Source: Stephanodiscus triporus | Lineage: Eukaryota; Bacillariophyta; Thalassiosirophyceae; Thalassiosirales; Thalassiosiraceae | Direction: 5' to 3' | DNA: 14,319 nt | Assembly (NCBI GenBank): GCA_036939755.1 | Contig: JALLAZ010000800.1 | Coordinates: 1-14,319, forward strand | Shown: piece after piece, positions 1-7,114 of the stretch | Numbering within the stretch: position 1 is the stretch's first letter | How the letters are laid out: the number at the start of each line of letters is the position of its first letter | The notes under the pieces: model-generated | Seen by the model: the letters and a program-made list of their open reading frames with translations, nothing else | Databases searched by the model: none | What the model was told of the DNA's origin: nothing | Translations under genes and position numbers: made by a program

Positions 1-592
1 CTTACTTTTCTTGATAGGGACATTTTATGGTCCCTAACTGGACCTCTAAGTACGTGGCTCATAGGGACCACATATGGTCCCTACGATCTGACCAACAAGG
101 AGATACCCTTTATCATGCAAAACACGATCAGCGATTATTCGTCGGACGAAAGAAAGTGCACAAACATTTTTCTCGTTTTCTGTCTGGTGTCCAATAAGTA
201 GTGAAGGATAATTCTTTCTGGTGACGTATTATTAATGACGGGTAAGTAGTGTTGGATACCTAAAATATATCTAGAGTAGATACTTGCTGTTGTTGGATTA
301 TTGACGGATAATGTCCAGGGACAAGAAAGATTGTTATGCACTTCCCTTCTCTTCGACAAATCGCGCTCTCTATTCTCCCAAGGCCCGCATCTTCCTTGTG
401 CGATTACGCGGACGAAGGTCGGTCGGGATTCCCTCCCACATCCCACATCCCATTGCGAGCCCACTCCCCCGTCGCCCGTCGAGCGCACACGACGCGCGCC
501 GCGCCGCTTATCTAAACAGCGCAACGCTCCGAGGTCCGAAGGCAAGGGTGACTGCCGGCCATCCCATCCGAGCGGCCGGTTATTAATTCCCC
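1..592. other. Upstream region of the MINDY gene, no gene seen
   Basis: I see no supportable coding region here. The open frames on either strand run straight through into antisense or out-of-frame readings of the following gene and have no recognisable protein character. The first 90 bases hold a pair of palindromes, listed separately. The last 250 bases turn C-rich, as expected of a promoter and 5' leader, and the ATG of the next gene follows directly. Confidence 0.5.
15..83. repeat. Pair of 22-bp palindromic motifs
   Basis: Two copies of TAGGGAC-N8-GTCCCTA lie at 15-36 and 62-83, 47 bp apart start to start. Each is an inverted repeat with 7-bp arms (8 bp in the second copy) and an A/T-rich centre. 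The right arm of copy 1 and the left arm of copy 2 are also inverted relative to each other. They could be protein-binding palindromes, the end of a small repeat element, or hairpin-forming DNA; the sequence alone does not decide. Confidence 0.6.
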
Positions 593-2200
593 ATGTCTTC
601 GCACTCCTCTCCCCCCACAGCGTCGTCGTCTTCGTCGACGTCGTCGTCTTCGCCCTCGCAGGCGTACCAGCTCAAGTCGGTGAGGTACCGCGGATCGTCG
701 CGCAAGATCCTGCTCCAGAACGAGAACGGCCCGTGTCCGCTCCTCGCGGCCGCCAACGCCCTCCTCCTACGGGGGGAGATCGACCTAGATCCGGCGTGCG
801 TCCGCTCGGGCGTCGCGTCCGCGGAGGACGTCGTGAACGCGCTCGCCGACCGGGCCGCCGCCAACGCGCAGTCGCGGTCCGCCGCGTCGTCGCGGTCGGC
901 GAACGACGACGACGACGAGGACGAGGACGGCGAGTATCGCCTGAACGAGGCGCTGGGACTTCTCCCGGGTCTGAGGCACGGGATGGACGTCAATCCGCGA
1001 TTCGCGTCCGGTCCGTCGGGCGTGGAGTACACGGCCGAACTCGCGGCATTCGACCTGCTGGGGGTCGAGCTCGTGCACGGCTGGCTCCTCGATCCGCAGG
1101 ACATCGAGACGTCCTATGTCGTATCGTCCAAGACTTACAACGAATTGATAGAGACGGTCATCGTCGGGAGCGAGGCCAGGGAGGCGATGAAAGTTATCGA
1201 AGGGCGGCTTGTGGGATTGGAGGGTCGTCACAGAGGAGGCTATTCGTCGTCGGCAGAAGACGGCTCTCCCGCCGCGATGCCAGATCGGGAGGAGGGAGGC
1301 GAAAATATTGATCCCGCGCATCTCGAACGATCGCCGCCACATCTTCCGTCCTCGGAAGGCGACGAGATCGATCCCTCCCGAAAGGCCATCGTCGACGCGA
1401 GGGAGGAGATGCACGAGCTATCGCTCCGAATCGCACGATCCGAGGTCGCCGACGCCTTCCTCACATCGTCGGGACATCAGCTCACGCACCACGGTCTCAT
1501 GCGGCTGCACGAACACGTGGGGGAAGACGCCCTGTGCGTATTCTTCCGTAACAACCACTTCGCCACGCTCACCAGGCACGACGGCGGGCTGTACCTGCTC
1601 GTCACGGACCTCGGATACGCCAACACGCCGGAGATAGTGTGGGAGAAGCTCGACGACATCGACGGGGACACGGAGTACTGCGACGAGCGTTTTCAGAAGT
1701 CCGCGCCTCGATCGGAGTTGGGACCGGCCGCGGGGCCGACAATCGCGCCGGAATTGCTCCTCGCCCAGAGGGGTCAGGCCGAATCCGATTATCAGCTCGC
1801 GTTGGCCATGGCCGGAGGCGCCGCCGATGCCCGGGGGATGGACGATGAGGAGGCCAGGCTGATGGATGCGGCGAAGGAGCTCAGCTTGAGGGTCTACAAC
1901 GGGGAGGAGGATGCGACGTTGAACGTCGGCGACGATAGTCGCATCGACGCATCCTCCTCCGGCGACGACGCGCGGATAGATCCCGATCTGGCGTTGGCCA
2001 TGGCGATCCAACGCGAGCAGGAGCGGGAACGGTCGGAGCACGAAAGTGAGCAATTGGCCCGTCGATTGCAGGAGTTCGAGTACGCGCGTCGACGATCGGC
2101 ATCGGAGGTGGCGGCGGCGGCGAATTCAGGTAGACAGGCGAGGGTGAGACGACCAGCCGTGGAATCTGCGTCGGCATCGTCGAATTGTACAGTATCATGA
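593..2200 (+). CDS. MINDY-family deubiquitinase (MINDY-1/2-like)
   Basis: A 535-residue cysteine protease that, by family knowledge, trims ubiquitin chains with a preference for K48 linkage. The sequence shows the MINDY signature QNENGPCPL with Gln42 (oxyanion hole) and nucleophile Cys48, and the histidine box FFRNNHFATL with His322, followed by a conserved VTDLGY strand. Cys and His are about 90 residues further apart than in human MINDY-1; the extra length is low-complexity, including an Asp/Glu run near residue 107 and a Pro/Ser/Glu-rich stretch at about 205-265. Two UIM-like helices with an LALAMA core sit at about 397-410 and 463-477 and should bind ubiquitin. The protein ends in CTVS, which fits a CaaX prenylation box. 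Start: first in-frame ATG before the Ser-rich leader. Single exon. Confident in the family, less so in MINDY-1/2 versus other members. Confidence 0.93.
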   Translation: MSSHSSPPTASSSSSTSSSSPSQAYQLKSVRYRGSSRKILLQNENGPCPLLAAANALLLRGEIDLDPACVRSGVASAEDVVNALADRAAANAQSRSAASSRSANDDDDEDEDGEYRLNEALGLLPGLRHGMDVNPRFASGPSGVEYTAELAAFDLLGVELVHGWLLDPQDIETSYVVSSKTYNELIETVIVGSEAREAMKVIEGRLVGLEGRHRGGYSSSAEDGSPAAMPDREEGGENIDPAHLERSPPHLPSSEGDEIDPSRKAIVDAREEMHELSLRIARSEVADAFLTSSGHQLTHHGLMRLHEHVGEDALCVFFRNNHFATLTRHDGGLYLLVTDLGYANTPEIVWEKLDDIDGDTEYCDERFQKSAPRSELGPAAGPTIAPELLLAQRGQAESDYQLALAMAGGAADARGMDDEEARLMDAAKELSLRVYNGEEDATLNVGDDSRIDASSSGDDARIDPDLALAMAIQREQERERSEHESEQLARRLQEFEYARRRSASEVAAAANSGRQARVRRPAVESASASSNCTVS

Positions 2201-2765
2201 TAATGAAGTTCCGCTATAAAAGGCGCGCGGGATCCATCATGTAATGCACACACAAATATTTTTGGTGCTATTCTGCGTCCCCGTCGATCTCGACAGCAAT
2301 CGCAGAATCTTTCAACAATTCCGTGTATGATTTACTATCCCACATTCCCCTCCCCGTACTTATGGCCAAAGGCCACACCGCACCTAGCCTTAAAATCGAT
2401 GCAATGGAGTTCAGAAGTGCCCCCCATTTTTCATTCACAAAAAATGCAGTTAGGGTCAATGATTTGTTACTTGATAACTGGAGGGGAAATGTGAAGGGTT
2501 TATAAATGTAATTAATGGCGATCATCATAATTGTCAGCGCGCGAACTTCTTCCTTGAATGAAAGACATCATTCTTGAAACAATTGACGACCCGACCTCGT
2601 CGAGTAGTTCTTACACTCCCGCGCTCGCGCTGTCTTCGTCCTCTTCTAGATCGAAAATATTCAAGCACGTCGGCGCTCCGAAGGTAAGAATGCCACCCGT
2701 CCCACGCGAGCCACATAGTTTCATTTGCGGCCGCCGCGGATTTTGAGAATCTCTGTGTGTACTAA
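2201..2765. other. Convergent intergenic region (3' flanks of MINDY and APC4)
   Basis: It lies between two genes transcribed towards each other, so it should hold both 3' UTRs and polyadenylation signals. The only coding-like item is the possible orphan exon listed at 2558-2683. A minus-strand open frame at 2268-2528 ends in a plausible acidic tail but has no recognisable domain and no clear splice partner, so I do not call it. Confidence 0.4.
2558..2683 (+). other. Possible orphan first exon of a small spliced transcript
   Basis: An ATG opens 42 codons with the Ser-rich, GC-rich codon use seen in the real genes around it. The frame ends exactly at a strong splice donor (CCGAAG|GTAAGA at 2684). 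About 85 bases on there is a branch-point-like TACTAAT followed directly by TAG. Splicing these would put a stop two codons into the next exon, giving only about 44 residues, and that exon would be antisense to the end of APC4. It could be a truncated 5' exon of a lost gene, a non-coding transcript, or chance. No function is proposed. Confidence 0.2.
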
Positions 2766-5700
2766 TTAGTCGCCCTGATGGAATATGAATGTGAAGAGAT
2801 GTGTGTGAGAAGGATCCCGAGTTTCGAATGGTGCGAACGCCACCAACTCACTCTTAGGTGCGATAATGCTACTGGCATCACACTCTTCGTTATCTGACAC
2901 CAAACGAATGAACTCTGTTTCATCGACAGCTGCGCCAAGAATTGTTACTCCATTCTTCACATTCGCCTTGAAATCGTTTCTCTTGAACAAAAAGTCGTCG
3001 TACCGAAATAGCCAAAGCTCCGTTCGCACCTCTTGCGACACTAACTCGTTGTATTTTACGAGAAAACCAACCGACTGCCTCCCCTCTTTGATATCTGAAT
3101 CTTCATCCAAGGTAGGAGAGAGTGAGCTGTTGCCATCGTCACCATAGAAGTCGATATTTGTTACTTCGTGTCCCTGGGGCATCGCCATAATAGCGCGTAA
3201 GTAGAATCTGGCATCTGGTTCGAACCGAGTAGATCCCGGAATCGCAATCAACTCTACGGTCGTTCCAAGCGAGCGAGCGAGCACCGTCCAAAGGGGACAT
3301 TCCTCAACTGCAGGATCGTTCTCATTTGTTTTGGGCAGAAAGAAGCCTCTAGTGTCAATGCTGGTATCGCCCGAGGAGGCGTCAGAATATCCTGCGCCAA
3401 TTCTAGTATGAACAGACAAGAGGGAATGCTTCACCTCAAAATGGATATCTAAGGCAGAAGTGGACGAGGGGTGTATGGTCTGTTTCATTCATGCATACTA
3501 TAATGACCATAATGGACATGAATGGGAAGGAGGTGTGTGTGTGCGACATAAACTTACCAAGCACACTGACAGATTCAGCAAAAACCCGTCGTGGTCTGTC
3601 AAACAAAATGGTGCAGATTTGAAGCATCAACTGCACGGCCGACATGAGGTTGCAAACTTTGTTGGTTCCTCGGACAGCAACACTTTCTTTAACTGCTAGT
3701 AGACGATACAATGAGAGTGAATTATTTTCTCTATGGATATCAGTATGACACAAGACATCAGTATGACACAAGACGCTCACCACAATCCAACGTCTCCCTT
3801 GGCTGTTGTAATTTTACGAAGAAATCCTGTTCATTGGGGGAGGGGGAGAGGTTGCGACGAATTATCGTTCCAAATAACAAAACAACTCATAAAAATACAA
3901 AATACTACATAAAACAGACTTACTGACAGCGGCATCCCAATGATGCATTCCGTCAGGATCCTTCGACTCCCATCACAATCTTTCGATGCAAACATCATGG
4001 GACTAGATAGGAAGGCGGCGACCCGTTGAACCACGCCATTACTAACTCGGAGCGCCCTCGCATTCCGTCGCTGAACGCTGTCCGGGGCGGTCCCCCTCGC
4101 TCTTGCGAGCACATCGAAGTTTTGTATTGGTACGCAAAACAGAAAAAAACAAGGAGACGCTCGAAAAAAATAAACTCACCTCACACATGCGGCTGTCCCT
4201 CGCAGCCACGCCAATAGGTCGTGCAGGCGTATGCGTGCCTCGACGATGTGGTGGAGACATTGGTTGAACGTTAGATACAGCCCGCGCGACGCCCTGTAGA
4301 GGCAGAGTGCCGTCTTGACGTCGACGAGACGATGATCTCCCCTCAAGGCAGCGCTCGCTGCGATGCCGTACAGTTCCTCGGCCTCGTAAACGATCGCCCG
4401 TATCGATCCGATGACGCGCGAGCGCAATATCACCTCCGTGGACGAGCATGATGATTCTATTTTTTGCGCCTCTCGCGCCAGGAGAGTGTCGTGCATCGTT
4501 GGTCGAGTGAAGAATTGATCAAGCGCGGAGGTTGAGAAGGAGGAGGAGGGGGCGGCCAAAGAGGAGGCATTGGAGACGGTCGACCGGCCGCAGAGAATGA
4601 ATTTGAGAAATTCTAGTCGGATCGACTCTGAACCGAGGTTATCGTCGAGACCGCCGGCGCTGTCCACTCCGTAATCGGAAAGCAGTGTCAACAATCCTTG
4701 GAACTTCGAATCAAGCGGTCGCAATGCCGTCTTCCACGACGTCAACGCCTCACGGACGCCCTTCCTGACGTCCCAGAGGCGTGAGAACAACGAAGCGTAC
4801 GACGACGACAGCAATCGTAACTCGAATCGCTTGCGTGGGAGCAGAGTGGTGCAGAATAGCTTGGCCTTCTGTCGTGACCGATGTAGGCCCTCGACGTCAA
4901 CGTTAAAGCAGGCGAGAAGAGCACCCAGGTCGGGGGAGCAGACCAAATTGATCCCGCAGCCGCCGCCATGATCCTCGTCCACGTTTTCCTCGCGGGGGTG
5001 CGATGACGGCATAGTCGACGACGACTCCAGCGATAATCCGTGGGACACGCTCAAGATGCGATATCTCCCCCGCAGGTACCAGTGTATCTCCTTCGTCGTG
5101 GCCACACACAGCACGTCCAACGCCCCTCCTCCTTGATGTCCCTGTCGTGACGACGATGGCAATCCCGATGACGTTGTCAGCGCGAGACCGTCAACACGGC
5201 GATGCGGATCGGGAAGGAAGTGCCCCACTCCCCTATTGATCAGCTGCGAGGCGTACCTCCATGACTCAATCGCCTCACTCTCATCAAACTCCTCCTCCTC
5301 TCTCTCATCCTCATTCTCATCTTGATAATTCTGCACATTGCTAAAGTCATCGCCGCGCATCGACAAAGACGTTGAGCAACGTTGGCGGCTCCACCGACGA
5401 CGACGAGACGGTCGCAATCGATTCCACGTCATGCCGAGGATCGGGCACGACAACGGCGACGACGAGGATGACAACGACGACGTCCCCAGGGATGCTCTTG
5501 CCCCCGTCGACGATGCGTCGTCACCGACCTTCGGCCAGACTTGCGAAGACGAAGACGGGGCGGCGGTCGCGCGCGTGGCGGGGAGGGCGAGATTCCCCGT
5601 CCTCCCACTCCCCCCGTCTCTCACCCCCCCCGACCCCCGCGTCATCGATCGGGTCACGCGCGGGCTGAATTCGGCTCGACGACGATGGCCACGACCACAA

Positions 5701-6815
5701 TTTCTGTCATCGTCGTCGTCGTCGTCGTCGTGGGGGACGCCACCGCCGCGAGCGCCGCCGTCGTCGACGTCGCGCCGTGGGAGGCCTGGAATTTTCGCCG
5801 ACGTCGTCTTCTCCTTCGTCTTCGTCGTCAATGACAAGTGTCGAACACCGCCCCCCCTTCGAGATGGGGGAGGGGGACGAACGACGTGCGACGACGACGA
5901 CGCGGCACCGCTGTCTCCCCCATCTCCCCCCTCATCTCCCGAGGGCGCGGCGGCGGCGGCGGAGGATGAGGATGAGGAGGCGTCGCGGGGCTCGACCGCG
6001 CGAACGAGCACGCCGCCGTCAAGCAGTCCCACGGCAAGACAACGCCCATCGGGGGACCATGCGAGGCACGTGGCGCCGTTCGCCGTTCTCATCGTTCCCT
6101 CCCCCTCCCCCGTACCGCTCTCCCGGATCGTTCCGGGGCGTGCCCCCCCCCCACCGACGTTGTCGTCTTCTTCTTCGTCGTCGTCATTCTCCTCCTCCTC
6201 CATCGTCGTCAGACCACCGTCACCGAATTCATCGGCCTTGAAATGATCATGAGCATCATCGGCCTCGACGCGTGCCGCGAGCGCGGCCGAGGCGCCGCAC
6301 TCCCGCTCCATGTCCTCCAAGCAGACGATTCCGCCGTAGTCCTCTTCCTCGTCATCGTCGGCGCGAGCGGCGCGACGAGGTGGACGACGGGAGGCCAGGG
6401 CGCCGATGCCGACGGACGCCAGCGACCGCCACGACTGGAGGCGATGCACGGTCACGGACTCGGCCACGTCGAGGCGCATCGTCTTCGTCTTCCCCGTCGT
6501 CGTGGGCGCGCGGTCGTCATCTTGGTCGACGTCGACGTCGACGTCGACGAGCGCGCTCCCGCCAATACCGACGGCGACCAGGTCCATGGTCGGACAGAGG
6601 GACCAGCGGCACGGCAGGGAGCCGCCGCGACCGCCGCCGCCGCCGTTGTCGGCATGGTGGCCGCGGGGGAAGAATCGCCTCGATTGGATCAGGGCGAAGC
6701 TGTCGCCATCACCGTCGCCGCCGCCGTCCTCCTCCTCTTCCTCCATCGTGGCGTCGTCTCCGGAGGAGGATATGGGCTCTCCTGATCTTTGTTCGTCGTC
6801 GTCGTCGTCCGTCAT
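2766..6815 (-). CDS. APC4: Anaphase-promoting complex subunit 4, five exons
   Basis: APC4 is a scaffold subunit of the APC/C ubiquitin ligase, linking the platform to the rest of the complex. Exons on the minus strand: 6815-4180, 4101-3924, 3826-3781, 3695-3558, 3448-2766; the phases join correctly and give 1226 residues. The ANAPC4 WD40 start motif CPTMDLVA is at 74-81, followed by a VTVHRLQSW strand; a second blade reads CLAWSPDGRCLAVG at about 250. The APC4 helical domain is seen in the LDQFF segment at 765 and the helix ending AEELYGIA; exons 2-5 continue it and supply the C-terminal beta region. Human APC4 is about 808 residues; the excess is Asp, Ser and Gly low complexity between blades, for example a nine-Asp run encoded by (GTC)n near 5706-5731. 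The preceding in-frame TTG codons are not starts; the first ATG is at 6815. Unspliced, the frame stops at 4176, four bases into intron 1. Confidence 0.88.
3449..3557 (-). other. APC4 intron 4 (109 nt)
   Basis: Donor CTTG|gtaagt, acceptor tgccttag. Phase 1: G from exon 4 plus AT from exon 5 restore an Asp codon. The exon 5 frame is open upstream through the intron to an in-frame ATG, which would mislead a single-exon prediction. Confidence 0.85.
3696..3780 (-). other. APC4 intron 3 (85 nt), with tandem acceptor
   Basis: Donor TGTG|gtgagc, acceptor ctactag. Phase 1. The acceptor is followed by CAG, a TAGCAG tandem (NAGNAG-type) site; use of the second AG would remove one Ala codon and keep the frame. 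The donor-side part of the intron holds an 18-bp tandem duplication. Confidence 0.8.
3739..3774. repeat. Tandem 2 x 18-bp repeat inside APC4 intron 3
   Basis: Two perfect copies of atcagtatgacacaagac (plus strand) lie head to tail at 3739-3756 and 3757-3774. They are wholly intronic and close to the donor, so the duplication lengthened the intron without touching the coding frame. Confidence 0.9.
3827..3923 (-). other. APC4 intron 2 (97 nt)
   Basis: Donor TCA|gtaagt, acceptor aacag preceded by a long C/T tract. Phase 0. The reading frame of exon 2 runs into this intron as an open, hydrophobic-looking extension, so intron retention would add an unrelated tail and then stop. Confidence 0.85.
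4102..4179 (-). other. APC4 intron 1 (78 nt)
   Basis: Donor GAG... reads AG|gtgagt and the acceptor ends cgcaag. It is phase 2: AG from exon 1 plus A from exon 2 make one Arg codon. Without splicing the frame ends at once in the TGA formed by the donor itself. Confidence 0.85.
6525..6548. repeat. Four tandem GTCGAC hexamers in APC4 exon 1
   Basis: GTCGAC occurs four times in a row. The unit is self-complementary, so the array is a perfect 24-bp palindrome. On the coding strand it gives a Val-Asp dipeptide run inside the first WD40 region of APC4, an example of microsatellite growth within a conserved gene. Confidence 0.9.
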
Positions 6816-7114
6816 GGTCGTCGTCGTCAAAGTCTTTTGCTCACATCACAAACCTCGATTTTAGGAGCCGTTGGTCAATTCAGGTCAAACGTATGCACAA
6901 TTGATGATCGGCACAATTTTTTTGATCGGCGTTCGCGTTCCTATGCGTTCCTTTCCTCTCTCCTCCTAGATACCGGACCTCCGCTCCGTCCCTCTCTCTC
7001 TCTCCTCAGTCTCGTCCTTGACCATTGGGGTGTAATCATAATTCAGTACTCTCGCGGCTAATTGCTTCACAATATCGTTCTCAAGTCATCGTTGAACTTA
7101 CCTGTCAAGCCGAC
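6816..7114. promoter_or_regulatory. Divergent promoter region of APC4 and the diflavin reductase
   Basis: Fewer than 300 bases separate the first ATG of APC4 (minus) from the first ATG of the reductase (plus), so both 5' leaders and promoters must fit here or extend into the genes. I see no clear TATA box. A CT-repeat block (tctctctctctcctc) lies about 115 bases before the reductase ATG and is a candidate initiator or leader element. An open frame extends upstream of the reductase ATG to a TTG at 7025, but no ATG occurs in it. Confidence 0.5.

Noticed and set aside
301..1311. Long plus-strand ORF of 336 codons
   Set aside because: It has no true ATG start, is Arg-rich and overlaps the MINDY gene in another frame; the MINDY frame carries all conserved motifs.
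2215..2222. TATAAAAG box just after the MINDY stop
   Set aside because: It is a good TATA match but no supportable gene starts at the right distance downstream.
2268..2528. 86-codon minus-strand ORF
   Set aside because: Ends in a plausible acidic tail but has no domain, no clear acceptor and no neighbouring exon; left uncalled.
3831..4112. Separate small minus-strand gene with a hydrophobic tail
   Set aside because: Its first two thirds are APC4 exon 2; the hydrophobic tail is translated intron 2.
5338..6246. 302-codon plus-strand ORF and its companions in the same region
   Set aside because: They are antisense to APC4 exon 1 and arise from GTC/GAC repeats, which are open in several frames.
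6816..6830. APC4 start at 6830
   Set aside because: The codon is TTG; the first ATG in frame is at 6815.
7025..7114. Reductase start at 7025
   Set aside because: The codon is TTG; ATG 7115 is the first in frame and begins a presequence-like leader.
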